Below, one piece after another: positions 22,454-34,599 of a DNA stretch of 64,000 nt. Below the pieces are notes generated by a model, which made no database searches, was not told where the DNA came from, and saw only the letters and a program-made list of their open reading frames with translations. A program made the translations under genes and the position numbers. The number at the start of each line of letters is the position of its first letter. Positions within the stretch are counted from its first letter, which is position 1. The DNA comes from Ganoderma boninense (lineage: Eukaryota > Basidiomycota > Agaricomycetes > Polyporales > Polyporaceae), in assembly GCA_002900995.3 (NCBI GenBank), contig CM035308.1, forward strand, positions 3,622,089 to 3,686,088, written 5' to 3'.

Positions 22454-24446
22454 TCAAACCGTCCACGTCTGCTCCGTCTTCTCATAGTCGGGATCGTGCG
22501 ACTGCAGATAATGTTCAGACCCCTCTCAAAGCCCGAGCGGCAAACGCTACATGTACTTACCTCGACAGTAAACCCCGTCATGCTCATGACCACCTCGCTG
22601 ATATACCTAAACTGCTCCGCGGGCCTAAACGGAAGCTTAAAGCGGTACACAACGTACGGGATCCCCGAGCATTCTGGGTCGACGACTCCAGGCAGGGCCG
22701 CCTCGATGTCCTCGACGATTCCCGCAACATCTAATGGTGCGTCCGTGGAAGCGTGCTGGCGGGCGGCAAGGAGCTGTCTCTCGCGGCGCGCGACGCGCGG
22801 ATTGACATCGAAGACGTACACCGACGCACGCCTGAAGTCGGATTCATCGAGTGCGATGTGGGGGAACCGCGAACCGAACGGAATCTCGCGCGCAATGCGG
22901 ATGCCGTACTGTTGGCGTGGAGATAGGCGGAGGCAGCCTTGCGACCCCCAGTCCGTCCACTGTATAGGCTGCGTGCCGCCGCCGCCGCCGCCGTCGATCC
23001 GAGGTGACTTCTGTCCCTCCGCTTCCCGGATCTGGGCGAGGAAGGTCGTGCATGGGATGAGGTAGAGCAGTTCGCGGCGCACGAACTCGGGACCTGCAAT
23101 CATGAGCTGGAGGGCGAACATTGATTGCGACATGTCAGTGTGGAAATGTCCTAATGAGGCCTGTCTCTGGTCACCGGTGTTGATTGTATGCCAACATATG
23201 GCCTCGTCTTCTCCAAGGTGATCGTCTGCAAGTTCTAGAGTGCAGATGTGGTGGTTCGGGGATGTGGAAGGAGAGAAACTGTATATGTGGAAGTGGGGGT
23301 TCTCCTCCAAGGCTCTCGGGAGGGCGAGGATGTAAGGATGGTCGAGTGGAAACATGTCGACCACCTGCGTTCCGATGTCTATATGCTGAAGTCGTGCACT
23401 TGATATATTAGATAAGACTGTCAACAGTGGCAGTCAAGACTCGGAGGTGCGTACTGAAATCACTTCGCCTGTCCTCCAGTTGCATACTTCTATGCACACA
23501 CTATCAGGCTGATCATGCCGTGAGATGGACAGTTCCCACATCACATATTGTCCAGTGATGTGCAGCTGTGAGAGGTGTGCAAGCGGTGGAATATCGCTGC
23601 GATGTATCGCAGGGAGTGTCGCAGACGGGTGAGGTGTCAGTCTGGTAGTCTTCGAGTCGTGCAACGAATAAAAGCGAATACGAAACTCGTCCCGCCTAAA
23701 GAATCGTGAGACATGCAATCGCAGTGAGGGACTCGGAACTCGAGACGAACCTGCGGTTCAATCGCTCTGTCAGAGAGGTGTCGTCTCTGTCAGCCATCAC
23801 GAGCAGGTCCTGCACTTCGTCTATTGCCCACTGTGCTATAACTGGCAGTCCTTCTGTACCTGGAGTGCCGATAGGGAGGAGAGAGCGGCTTGACTGAACA
23901 CCGGCCTGCACGGAGCCAGGGGTAAAAATAGACAGAGCCACTCCACCCCGATCGTTGTCGCTATACAGCTTGGAGAAAAACGTATCTGCAATCCGCTTGG
24001 TATGCTGTGGCAGAGAGTGGATTTGATGGACGTAATGGGGATAACCTGCGAGGTCCTCATAGTTGAAATATCCAGCGCGAAACCTCGAGGAGTATTCGCG
24101 GAGCCGCTGTAGTCGCTCGGAGATCGCAAGCGTGCTGGAATTGGCACCGTCGACCATGCCGCTCTGGACAAGCTCGATCTTGTATTGGAGATAGAGGTCT
24201 GAATGGATAAGATCTGCAAAGCGACGGCAGACCTGACCATGATGGGAGTCAATGCACCTGGTCAGCGTGGAAAATGAGAGAACTTACCCGCATGCATCTC
24301 ACGATATCCTGACCGTGCAGGCACCAGAAGACGAGAAGTACGACCTCGGCTGGAAGATCGTAAATTATTGCATGGGACTTCTGAAATATTGGAGCTAAGT
24401 GTGGAGGGTCCTTGTCCATTGGTGGGTGCGATGGCGGCAAGAACAT
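22454..24446 (-). CDS. F-box-like protein F3
   Basis: Five exons on the minus strand: 24288..24446, 23751..24232, 23455..23695, 22561..23385, 22454..22501, giving 584 aa with no lesion. The F-box is in exon 1 (IYDLPAEVVLLVFWCLHGQD). Exon 2 has SERLQRLREYSSRF, VFTPGSVQAGVQSSRSLLP and WAIDEVQDLLVMAD. Exon 3 has HITGQYVMWELSISR and CNWRTGEVIS. Exon 4 has QWTDWGSQGCLRLS, PFGSRFPHIALDE, YVFDVNPRVARRERQ, AALPGVVDPECSGIPYVVYR and MSMTGFTVE. Exon 5 is 16 codons ending YEKTEQTWTV. It probably acts as an SCF substrate receptor. It starts 133 bp from the start of F4 on the other strand. Confidence 0.88.
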
Positions 24447-24579
24447 GTCGGTTGAGGATCAAGTTGAGGCGCCTATATCGCGCAGAGCCGCCAGTGCGCC
24501 TCCGCCACAGCGCGCCTCGCTTGCATCTCGTCATCAACCACCTGTTCCATTGAGTGGCTCGCGGTCCTGTATCCACAAA
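24447..24579. promoter_or_regulatory. Compact divergent promoter between F3 and F4
   Basis: Only 133 bp separate the start codons of two intact, divergently transcribed F-box genes, so both 5' UTRs and core promoters must fit here or overlap coding sequence. No TATA box was recognised. In copy 2 the matching interval is about 1.2 kb long and holds another F-box remnant. Confidence 0.5.
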
Positions 24580-26582
24580 ATGGGCCCTAGCTCGACACAC
24601 TTTGTTTCCAGTTCGAAGTCACGTCGTGCGGGGATCTGTGATCTAGCCGCTGAGCTCCTCGTCTTTACATTCTCGTTCCTCGACTCGCAAGATATCGGAA
24701 GATGCATCAGGGTGAGCATTCTCGTGGCTCGTAGTCTTGGTATTGAAGAGAATGACTTGAGTCGCTGCTGAACCACGATCAGGTGTGTCGCTACTTCGCC
24801 GACGTCATCCAGTCCGACGTCTTCTTGCAATACAGGATCGAGCTCGTTCGGAACGGCATGATCGACGGTCCATCGGGTACACTGCTCGTAGCCGAGCGAT
24901 TGCAACGCATCCGCCAGTTTTCAACCAACTTTTTCGGCGGCGTTTTCGATCATGAAACACTCGATTCGCATCCTGAATACATCCGTCGATTCCGCAATCT
25001 CCAATGGGACAATTCGACACGCCCCAGCACCTCCACATCTGCCATGTTCGGCGCGAAAGAATCATGGGAATATTTCCTCACCAACGTTACGTATGGTTCT
25101 TCGCGAGCCGGCGTTCCGTCCCGCCGCTGGTTGATGCCTGTCGGGACTCCTGGAGACCCCACCCGACAGATGAAAAGCTGGGCTATTAATCGCACACAGA
25201 ATCTGCTTGTGACCGTCGAGGAGGTGCACACGAACATGCAGATGCCCAGGTATGCCCTGTTGTATACTCACGTATGTTCTCCAGAGCTTATGTTTACGCA
25301 ACGTCTAGGCTCTTCGAGGTCCGTTTCTGTTCATTGAGCCGATCGGAGAGAGTTCGGAGGGATCACCCAGATGCAGCACTTCCTTGCCTGCGAATCTCTT
25401 CTCAACCTGGTAGCGATGGTGTGGTGCGAATAGACGACCTCTTCTTGTGTATCGGGGTCAGCCACGTCGTCTGGAAACTGAACACCGTACACGAACACGT
25501 TCATAACTGCTCAATCGAAGTGTTCGACTGGAGGGCTGGGCGGTTCGTCTCTGTACGTGCTGTTTCTTCTTGGCACTTGTCAGGGGTATCTGCCTTGTTC
25601 ACCTGACATCTTCACATCATATTACGCAGAGAATAGACCTGGGGATGGAGACAGGGAAGATGCTCCCGCTAGACGATACACACGTAGTCGTTCTACCCAA
25701 TGCTGGTTGGGGACCGCCGCAGCAAATCAACATCTACAGCCTCTGCCCGTCCGCTGCAACATGTCCGCTGGTCATCCTCCAGCTTCCTGATCCCCCGCTG
25801 AATACAGGATCTAGCAAGATGATCACCAGTCGACGCACTCCAGACCCCGAAGCGCATTTCACCGCCGACCCCTCGCAGACCATGATCGTCCTCACGCAGT
25901 ACGATCGACGCCAAGACGGCGAGTACGCCTCCCACCTCCTCATGCCATGCTCCACGCTCCTCTTCCAGGCCAAAATTGCGACCAACTCGGCCAGCGACGC
26001 ACCTGCGCCTTCGGACTCGGATGGGCTCCCTATCCCGGTCCCGTGGCAGGACTGGGGCCCACTCGGATGCTTACGTCTGCGAGTGCGTTCCGCGCACCCC
26101 GAGTGGTTGCACCGCACCTCGTTGATCCCCTGGGGCTCGCGGATGCCTTTAGTCGCGTTCTACGTGCCCTCCCTGGTCGTGTACGTGGTCGACATCAACC
26201 CGTTCATGGCGCGACATGCGCGCGCTCTGCACGACATAGCGACCTTGGAATCAGAATCGGCATCGGCATCGGAGGCGACGGGGATCGTGACGACGATCGT
26301 CAAGAATGCTGAGAGGGTGCTTCCGTGCTTCTTCGACCCGGACTGTGCGGCAATCCCGTACGTGGTGTATCGCTTCAAGGTTTCGGATTTAGCGGGCGGT
26401 GCCCCAATCCGGGCGGTACGGATGTGCATGACCGGCTTCACTGTTACTACGGTGAGTTCTTCGCCCCGCGCTCTGGCCCCGCCTCACCTCTTGGACATGG
26501 AGTATTAACCGAGAGTTGTCTGCAGTCAGGCGACGGTGCCAGACCGGGCGAGCTCGAGGCAGAGGAGACGTGGACGGTCTGA
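24580..26582 (+). CDS. F-box-like protein F4
   Basis: Five exons: 24580..24711, 24783..25249, 25309..25552, 25630..26451, 26526..26582, giving 573 aa with an open frame throughout. The F-box region is CDLAAELLVFTFSFLDSQDIGRC-like (exon 1, split here only for description: CDLAAELLVFTF then SFLDSQDIGRC). The body shows YLQYRIELVRN-like sequence (here FLQYRIELVRNGMIDG), WAINRTQNLLVTVEE, VFDWRAGRFVS, VPWQDWGPLGCLRLRV, IPWGSRMPLVAFY, YVVDINPFMARHARAL, IPYVVYRFKV and MCMTGFTVTT. Exon 5 ends EAEETWTV. Near-identical to F4' at 53545, including introns. A role as an SCF receptor is inferred from the F-box. Confidence 0.88.
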
Positions 26583-26871
26583 TCGAACTTGAGGCATGCA
26601 TTGCAGGCATACCATACTCAGGCCACCATCGTACTGTTTCTTCCTGCTCAAATTTCGCGGTTTCGGAGATCCTGATATTGTGGCTTGTTTCTAAGACCAA
26701 ATTACATTTTTATTGTAACCTAAACGCTAGACACTGACTGCAATGCAGTATCCAAGCGAGCAGCAGCCTCACTGGTGCCTACCAATGTCAGTGCCATCCT
26801 TTACTTTCCACCACCATGTCTCGTCTTGATTCATTGGTGTGCCTTCTTGCATTTTTCATCGCAACCACAAC

Positions 26872-27505
26872 ATGGGTCCCAAACAAATTTACTTCAATCC
26901 CCATATGGATACTCGTCATCTGGGGATTCGTGATCTACCCATCGAACTCCTTGATCTTACCTTCTCGCTCCTGCATGGTCAAGACGTCGCAAGATGCGTT
27001 AGGGTGAATGTCGTCCTCGTTTTTGTGTTATATCTCAAACTTGAGTTATTGCTAACTTGCTATAAGGGCTGTCGCCACTCTGCCGAACTCATCCGTTCCG
27101 AGGTGTACCTGCAATACAGGATTGAGCTGACCAATAATTTACAGCACTCTGCTTATGTCTGAGCGAAGACGACGACTACTCCAGTATTCTTCCAATCTTA
27201 GTGAGGGCATCTTCGACCACGAAACTATGGAGTCGCATCCCGACTATGCCAGCCAATTTCGCAATCTGAAATGGAGGTGTGCGATTCGCGCAGATGGATC
27301 CACGTCGGCGCTACACGGTACATTGATAGGGTCGGACCTATTCCTTTCCGTCTTCAATCACGGTTCTGTGCAGGCAGGGATCAATATTCAATTCCCGTCA
27401 CTGGATAATTCCTGTTGGGACCCCTGGGGATAAAAAAGATTGGATCAGGATCTGGGCCATAGATGACACCCAAGATCTCCTTGTCATCGTCGAGCACGTT
27501 GCATT
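26872..27505 (+). pseudogene. F-box remnant F5a (5' half)
   Basis: Exon 1 (26872..27003) is open and encodes a good F-box, IRDLPIELLDLTFSLLHGQD, with a GTGAAT donor. Exon 2 resumes near 27067 (HSAELIRSEVYLQYRIEL), but a deletion with a frame change brings a stop at 27160-27162. Homology continues out of frame (RLLQYSSNLSEGIFDHE, VFNHGSVQAG, WAIDDTQDLLVIVEH) to about 27505, where it stops abruptly and minus-strand F-box sequence begins. Exons 3-5 are missing. Confidence 0.75.
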
Positions 27506-27990
27506 GACCGTGAACCCCGTCATGCCCACCTCCACAGCCCGTATCGTTCGCCCTGTCGGGGCGCAGTCCACCGAGCCGCGCGGAAGCGGGAATTAAAACA
27601 GAACACACGGCATCGCCGGGCACTCTAGATTGACGATGCCTGGTAGCTCCGCCTAGACGTCTGCGACGATCGCCGTGCGCTCCGATTGCAGGTGATCACG
27701 CCCCATCGTTCGGAGGAGCCGCCTTGTGAGGTACATGGCGAGAGGGTTTACGAGTGCGTCAATCTCGTCAGAGTCCTTGGGTCTTCGGAATGCGACCGCG
27801 GGCGCACGCGAGCCGGAGGGGAGCAGGGCATGTGGCCGCTGCCACTGCAGTGCGGGAGCTGCTGCAGTCTGCAGATGCAGGCTGAGATAGCCGCGGGGGC
27901 CTCAGTCAGCCCATGGAACTGGCTTCAGGGTATCTCGTTCAGATGCGCGTTTCTCGTGCGTGTACGGCGGACCCTGGTAGAATGAGCAGG
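27506..27990 (-). pseudogene. F-box remnant F5b (3' part of exon 4)
   Basis: Read on the minus strand, the end of exon 4 is recognisable but broken. The PW-D-WGP motif has TGA in place of the second Trp (PWAD, stop, GPRGYLSLHLQ). Then come PSGSRAPAVAF, VNPLA, AELPGIVNLECPAMP with two stops, and VGMTGFTV. It lies tail-to-tail against F5a, with no spacer. Confidence 0.7.
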
Positions 27991-28519
27991 GGTCCAGTCG
28001 ACGGGGAAGATGGTTGAGACTTGAGAGGGTTCGACAAAGCGCTGGAGCCTGGCGCTGAGGCCTCGGAACTTGCCGGCAACACACAATGCAAGCCTGCTCT
28101 TGCGCGGACGGTCCTCATCCCAGCCAACATCTACTTACCCCACCACCGCGCTTGGTCTAGGACCATTACTTGAACAGTGGGGCCTTCATTATTCTGTCTT
28201 GGCTTTTATACTACAACTGAATCTCGACGACTCGTTGCATATGCCCAAAGACACTACTCGAGAATCGCGCGCGCGCCCCAACTAGCCATGCCGGTCGCGA
28301 CCGCATAACCACGAACCCAAAGTGGCCGCCGTCTGAGATGCAGCCGGGTGCAAAGGTTAGAGCCTCGTTCACAGTCGCCTTCCGCTGGTCGCGCTCAATG
28401 TACGTAGATAAGGGAAGGGAAGGCTCTCGAGTGATACCAGTTGAGCAACTTCGAGGTCTCGCTTTTCAAGGGAACTGTGAGTTGCCATGTGCATAGCGCA
28501 TCGTATGCATCTGATAAGC

Positions 28520-28890
28520 TCTGCTATTCAGGTTGGATACCAATGGGAGGCGCGTCTGGTCCCAGGTCTACGACAAGCGCGAGGTGGAGCAGAGGGCATG
28601 GGAGCTGCATGGCGGCCCGGGTGGGTTTCAAGAACAGTGAGTCTCACCTTCCGTCTTCTCTGTGGCTGTGTGCCCTGTATCGAACGCATATACGCAGCCT
28701 ACAACGCCAGGTCAGCAAAAACAAGAAGAACCACCCTCCCGAAGAAGACGAGTCATTCGACTCTGAGAAGGAGATGAACGACCACCGAGACCAGCTCGCC
28801 GCATGGCAGTGGACCGTCTTCAACAGGGCCCTCAACCTCTGGCACAATGCAACCATTCATGGCGGTCTGCGACCTGGTATAGGATCAATG
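28520..28890 (+). CDS. Unidentified spliced gene fragment
   Basis: An acceptor after CTATTCAG (about 28530) opens a frame reading GRRVWSQVYDKREVEQRAWE. A GTGAGT donor near 28636 and a CAG acceptor near 28697 then join HGGPGGFQEH to LQRQVSKNKKNHPPEEDESF, ending in a Trp-rich segment (AAWQWTVFNRALNLWHN). Codon use and the splice join support real coding sequence. Neither the start nor the end was located; frames beyond 28880 are uncertain. The DKREVEQRAWELHGG stretch loosely recalls the C-terminal part of XPA/Rad14-like proteins, but I would not assign it. No counterpart was found in copy 2. Confidence 0.4.
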
Positions 28891-29726
28891 GACTCGACGC
28901 CTCTCTCAATTTTGCTAAGACCTACCCCCAGCATCCGCTAGAGCCCCTCCCCTCATCTCTGGCAGTCGACTGGCTGCATGTCGTGCTTGCTCAAACGGCA
29001 ACTCTCCCCGCGTACGGTGCGGAGAGGCACGTACAGGAGATAGAGGGACTTTCGCGCACTGGCCACCGACTGGATGTCTGGACGTACCACTGGGCAACGA
29101 TCACCTCCAGAGGCTCTTCCCTGTGCTGAACCGACGCCATCAGAGTTGGGAGATCCGGCACCTTAAAAGACTTCGACAGGTGGAGGATGATCCAGTGACA
29201 GGTCTATGACAGGGTACATGTTAGCCCAATGGTCGTCATCTCCGAATGCTTACCGCTCCCGCTCCTCTCCGTATCATAGGTCCGTCTTGAACATCCTCGT
29301 TTCGCGTAACGCGATATTGATAAAGCCGCTTCTGTTTGCCGTTGCTGTTCAGTTTACATAAGCAGTAGCTAGGCGGCTTCTCGTGTTTTTCCGCGTGTTT
29401 GGCCGACCTCGGCGCCCGCGCAAGCGGCCACATCCACTTCTCTGCCCGAACATTCGATTTGGTGGCCCGGCCCCAGAATCGATGCCCAACGTCATCTTGC
29501 ATGACGCCAAGTGTCCGTCCTGCCTACAACTTAGCATAGCTTACTCAGCGATCCACGGAGCTGGTCCTCCGTTCTTTTCTCCCAGGACGACGTTCGTCTT
29601 CTTAAAACGCAAAAAGGCTTACTTTGACCCCTGAACCTCTGAGCCGATCTTACTATTTCCATGACATCCATGACAATCGATGCTAACGCGGCTGGCTGCA
29701 CATAGTTCGAGAACCCAGCAACGTGG
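28891..29726. other. Interval upstream of SDR3
   Basis: No supported gene. Short open frames on both strands have no motif or splice support. Part may be the 3' end of the unidentified gene at 28520. Confidence 0.35.
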
Positions 29727-29732
29727 TATAAG
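29727..29732 (+). promoter_or_regulatory. TATA-like element of SDR3
   Basis: TATAAG lies 128 bp upstream of the SDR3 start codon at 29855, followed by a CT-rich leader. This is an inference from position and sequence. Confidence 0.35.
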
Positions 29733-29854
29733 TAGTGGGGATAGCGGGCCCTTCCGAGGTCGTTCACGCCCTCGGACATCAGCTCTCCCTTCTCCTACTC
29801 CGAGTCTCGCACCGTGTCTGACTCCACGTTTGTCTCTGTGCTAGCCTTGCCACG

Positions 29855-31294
29855 ATGGGTCTCAGCGCATTCAAGCGGATCGTGTGGGCAGTCTTTCAAC
29901 AGGGTTTCCCACCAAAGTCCAAGTTCAGCGTCGATGATATCCCCGACCTCAGTGGACGCGTCGTCGTCGTGACTGGTGCGTGAGTTCCTGTCCAGATCCA
30001 GACACCCTCTAGGATGCTGACACTGTGCGTCGTGTAGGCGGAAATACTGGTATTGGTTACGAGACTGTCAAGGTGCGTCGGAGAGCCTGTACGCTGCCCC
30101 TTCACGGATCCTCATTCAACAGCTGCTCTTCCTCTACAGGCTCTGCTGCAGCATAATGCAAAAGTGTACCTCGCCGCGCGCAGCAAGGAGAAGGCTGAGA
30201 AGGCCATTGCAACTCTCAAAGAGGCAACGGGAAAGGAGGCCATCTTCCTCGAGCTCGACCTCGGCAGCCTGTCTTCTGTCAAGCAGTCCGCGGACGAGTT
30301 CCTAAGCAAGGAGAAGGAGCTCCACATACTGTTCAATAACGCGTGAGCCTCCCACCCGTTCATGCGACTGATCCCATCTCGCTGATCATGTTGTATTCCA
30401 GCGGAGTGATGTGGCCTCCTATCGACATGCTGACGAAGGACGGCTACGACCTGCAGTGGGGAACGAACGTTGTCGGCCACTACTACTTCACTGAGCTGCT
30501 CATGCCCGCGCTCCTCGCGGGTGTCAAGTCGTCGCCCGACCAGCACGCGCGCGTCATCACGACGTCGTCCATTTACTCGTACTTCGACACGCTTCACTGG
30601 GACACGTTCAAGGACACGCCGCAGCGGAAGAGACAATCCACGCAGACACTCTACTCTCAGAGCAAACACGTACGTCGTCCCGTCTCGCGCAGACCTCAGT
30701 CACAGCGCGCGTGGCGGACTAATTAGTTGATGCACTGCACACGGATGTCGTAGGGGAACGTAGTTGTGGCGCATCAGGTGGCGAAACGATACGGGGACCG
30801 GGGCATCATCTCTATATCCGTCAACCCAGGTCAGTCCCGCCTGTACGCGTTCCACCGACATCGCGAACTAACTCGGATGCCGTGCAGGGAATCTCAAAAC
30901 CGATCTGCTGCGTCACATGTCGTGGCTGAGGAAAAGGTTTCTGGTGAGACGATACACATACATACACTGAGCCAGCAAGCCAGCCGGCGACGTGTGGGCC
31001 CCTCTCTGATGCTCGGTGTGCCCCGGCAGGATCTCATGCTGCACCCCGCGCCGTACGGCGCGCTTACGCAACTGTACGCGGGGACGATGCCCGACGCGCT
31101 CGAACACAACGGCGAGGTACGTGCCGCTGCCGCGAAACCAAGTGTGGCCGCGGAAAATGCTCATGCGATGTCCCCAGTTCTTCATGCCGTGGGCGCGTCT
31201 CGGGAAGTGCAGGCCGGAGGCCTATGACGACGAGATCGGCGGGAGACTGTGGAAGTGGCTCGGGGACGAAGTCAAGGCCCACCAGGTGGCTTGA
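29855..31294 (+). CDS. Short-chain dehydrogenase SDR3
   Basis: Eight exons: 29855..29975, 30038..30072, 30140..30342, 30402..30669, 30754..30829, 30888..30943, 31030..31116, 31178..31294, giving 320 aa without a lesion. It shows [10 protein letters not shown] (cofactor loop), [37 protein letters not shown], a Ser-rich strand (ITTSSIYSY) and catalytic YSQSK. Then come [34 protein letters not shown] and [18 protein letters not shown]. Here the catalytic motif reads Y-S-Q-S-K where the paralogues have Y-Y-Q-S-K. It is predicted to be an NAD(P)-dependent oxidoreductase, substrate unknown. This is the only complete copy in the block; the copy-2 counterpart keeps exons 6-8 only. Confidence 0.9.
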
Positions 31295-31539
31295 ACCTGT
31301 CTTACGGCCCCGGGAGCCTGATACCCCCCCCCACCCCCACCCCCTATCATAACCTTGTGCAAGCGAATTACACAAGCGATTTACCTTTTGATTGCGTACA
31401 GCCTAATTGTTGAGCATTGACGTCAATGTACATAGGCACATCACTGTCAGGAACCTTCCTCCTGGTGCGATCTCGGGGAATGTCATTGCCCGCTTCTTGC
31501 GCGTTCTACCACTGCGATGGCCGTCTGGCTCACCAGGTC

Positions 31540-31860
31540 CCGGAAATCTAGGATTCAACATCCAAGGAGAGGCATTTTTTCAACGATGTTCGTAGTAAGT
31601 AACTCGCGCGTCTACCAGCTCACAAAAATCGCTCTCGAGAAGGGCGGCATCGCGATCTCGACCGCACGCTGCCTGTCCCGGAAGTCCTCTCCGGCCTTGT
31701 GGCCGTGTACCTCTCTGGCCACCTCCTCACCTCATGCTATATGTCACCAAGCTACAGGACTCCTCGGTACGTTTGTGGTCATGAAGGAGAAGTTCGGCCG
31801 CGTCAATGTCATGGTGAAAAGCGAACGCTGGATACGCGACAATGAGTGAGGTCAAGGATG
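31540..31860 (+). pseudogene. Remnant of a second SDR type (B)
   Basis: The plus strand retains ELTKIALEKG-like sequence (here QLTKIALEKGGIAISTARC) and VVMKEKFGRVNVMV, typical of the first half of a classical SDR. The glycine-rich start is degraded, and no downstream half with the YxxxK motif is visible. A diverged version is at 56500-56860. The interval 31861-32103 that follows has no supported gene. Confidence 0.55.
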
Positions 31861-32103
31861 CGATCGTAGATGTGAGCACGCGATACTCGACACGAAGTTC
31901 TGGTGCGCGAGGAACATGCTATTCCATGTCATACGGAACGCTGGCAAGGAATTGACCCCACCAAGTACGCATATGTCTGCATTACTCCCTGTATCCATCT
32001 TCCTTCGATCCAGCCAGCTCCAGAACTTCCCCCTGATACTTCACACACCAGACCCACACCCATGCGACCCCGGACGCGGTAACGATGTCTTCGTGGAAAA
32101 GGA

Positions 32104-34144
32104 TCAGATTGTCCAACTTACGTCATTCACATCGGGTCTGTGGCCACCGTACTGCAATGAGCAGTCATTGAACACAAATATCATGAAGCTGAATGATAGT
32201 CCTGCAGAAACAGAAACTCACCGTGACTGTGAATCCGGTCATGCTCATCCGCACCGCACGTACCGCGGGCCAGCCAGGGTCTTCCGGCGGGAGCTCGAAG
32301 CGGTACACGACGAATGGGATCCCCTTGATGTCCGGGTCGACGACGCCCGGGAGCGCAGCCTCGACGTCAGAGTCCTCCACGATCGCGGTCTCCCTCACGC
32401 CAGATTCTGACTGAGCGGCAGCTCGGAGAGCCTGCTGTGCGTACCGGGCGGCGAGGAGGTTGATGTCGAACACGTACACCGACGCGCATGTGGATTCGGG
32501 GTCATTGAACGACACGACGGGCATCCGGGAGCCGTATGGTACCAGGATCTGGTGGCCTGTCATAGCGTCAGAGCGATCTCCAACCACGGGCACACAAAGC
32601 CGCAGGGATGCCTGTGGGCCCCAGTCCTCCCACGGCACCGGTACAGGGTACTCGCATACGTCGCGGTTCGAGTTCGAGTCAACCGCTGTCCGAATCTGCG
32701 CCAGCAGCGTGGCGGACGGGATGAGAAGGTGGCTGGCGTAGTCCGAGTGTGACGGATGTCCTCCGACCTCGATGTAGTCGGTGATGACGACCATGGATAC
32801 TGATGGATCAGCTTGGAAGTGGCCTTCAGGTATCGGTGGCGGCCGGCTTACGCACACGTCGCGGTACGATATGCGCTTTCCCGGGGCCAGGGTGACATCA
32901 GGGAGCTGAAGGGAGCAGATTGGTTGGCTGGAGGATGAGCCGTATGAAGAGGAGAGACTGTAAACGGTGAGGTGTGGTGTGGAGTCAGAGTCAAAGCGTT
33001 CGCGTAGAACGAGGACGTAGGTGTCATCCAGCAGCTGAAACATGTGATCCTTATCCCCGAGGGCTATCCGCTGCAACAGGCGATAGATAGCAAGCATTAA
33101 GGGCCAATTATCCTGAGGAGATAAATAAGTTGAAGTGGTGCGCACCGATATGATTTGGCCGGTCCTCCAGTCGCAAGCGTGAATCGAGTGGTGCCGAACT
33201 GCGCCTACTGGCTCCACAAGTTTCCAAAGAACGTGGCATCCCCCCATGATTAATGGATACATATATATTTCTTCTCTCGGATCGTCAGAAGTGCCAAGTT
33301 GAGCAGGGACTTTGATGCAAGGTACAGTTGCGGCTGGATGATATGTTTGGGGGGCACTCCATGAACGAAAATGGACCTCGTGAACACTGCATGTCGCGTA
33401 GTTCATCAGCATGAGGGATCAGCAAATAATTGATAAGGTTAATGCCTGGATAATACTCTAGTATTATGTTCAGAAAGGACACACCGTAGGTTCGTGTCTC
33501 CGTAGACATACTCCAATGTGACGGAAAGATCTTGAACGCGATCGATAATCCAGCTGCATATGAATCGTGTATGATCCGGAGGCGTCCCAACTATCATGCG
33601 TCGAGATGGGATACCCGCTTGCACAGAACCATCCATCGAGATTGAAAGGAAAGTCTTGAAAGTATCTGAGTCACTGTACAGAACCGATGTGACGCCCTCA
33701 GCGACTCCCCTGCTGTTCCACTTAAGACCGTGTAACTGGTGGGCATATTCCGGATGCGCCGTGATGTCTTCACGGTCAAAAATGCCATTGCGAAAGTGGG
33801 AGGAGTACTGGCGGAGCCGTTGTAGTCGCTCGGACACGGGCAACGTGCCAGAAGGTCCGTCGACCATGCCGTTCTTCGCGAGCTCGATCCTGTATTGCAG
33901 GTAGACGTCGGAGTGGATGAGAGCAGCGAAGTATCGGCAGACCTGAACAACATGGCGAGGCATTCAGCTCAGCCGACCAAAGCAAGAAATAGAAATAACA
34001 ACTTTCCCGCGTGCACCTTGCGATATCTTGACCGTGAAGGTAGCTCCAGAAGATCAGAAACAGGACCTCGGCTGGTAGATCGTGAATTGCCGCACTGCAG
34101 ACCGCCGTGGAATGGGAACCGAGGTGCGCTGCATTGGAGTCCAT
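32104..34144 (-). CDS. F-box-like protein F6, intron 1 donor lost
   Basis: Exons on the minus strand: 34007..34144, 33485..33942, 33146..33386, 32222..33070, 32104..32151, about 577 aa. It has an F-box (IHDLPAEVLFLIFWSYLHGQ), SERLQRLRQYSSHF, CDWRTGQIIS, PVPWEDWGPQASLRLCV, VPYGSRMPVVSFND, YVFDINLLAARYAQQ, AALPGVVDPDIKGIPFVVYR and MSMTGFTVT. Exon 5 ends VSWTI. All exon phases fit, but the first intron starts GAAAGT instead of GTAAGT (changed base at 34005), while the F6' donor is intact. Unless a cryptic donor is used, exon 1 cannot be joined correctly. An upstream in-frame Met at 34186 is possible. Confidence 0.82.
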
Positions 34145-34599
34145 CTTGTGTCTGCGATAGAAGGGTGGCTTTGGGTACAGCGGCAAGAATGGACGCCGCT
34201 GACCAGATGGTGGTGTATCCTGAACAGGTTGGAGGGGGCGAAGCGCCTGCTCCGCACCTCCTCGGCGGTCTTCGCAAAGTCGGAATCGGGCGCCAAGTTA
34301 CTTACCACACCAGACTGCAAGCCCGGATTCTCTCCCGAGCTCCGCCTGGTCAAAGTGCATGTTGAAGTGTCATGTCGGGCCTCAGTATACTACATCAAAC
34401 CTCTTCTCGAACATGCGCAAAGAGCAGGGACAAGGTACGACGACGAACAAAATAAATTTCAAGAACACAGTGACCGTACACCCCGACAGAGTCCGCGCCG
34501 TAGTACACCGCAAAACACCACAACTTTGACCCTCTGGCTCAGCACGCATCCAATAGAACTTGCGCCAGACGCTTGCCACCGCTGACCACTACACAAATA

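Noticed and set aside
27067..27162. F5a as an intact alternatively spliced F-box gene
   Set aside because: Exons 3-5 are absent and the sequence turns into inverted exon 4, so no family-length product is possible.
31321..31345. C-rich run as a possible tandem repeat locus
   Set aside because: Simple low-complexity tract in the SDR3 3' UTR; it is shorter in copy 2 and has no larger repeat structure.
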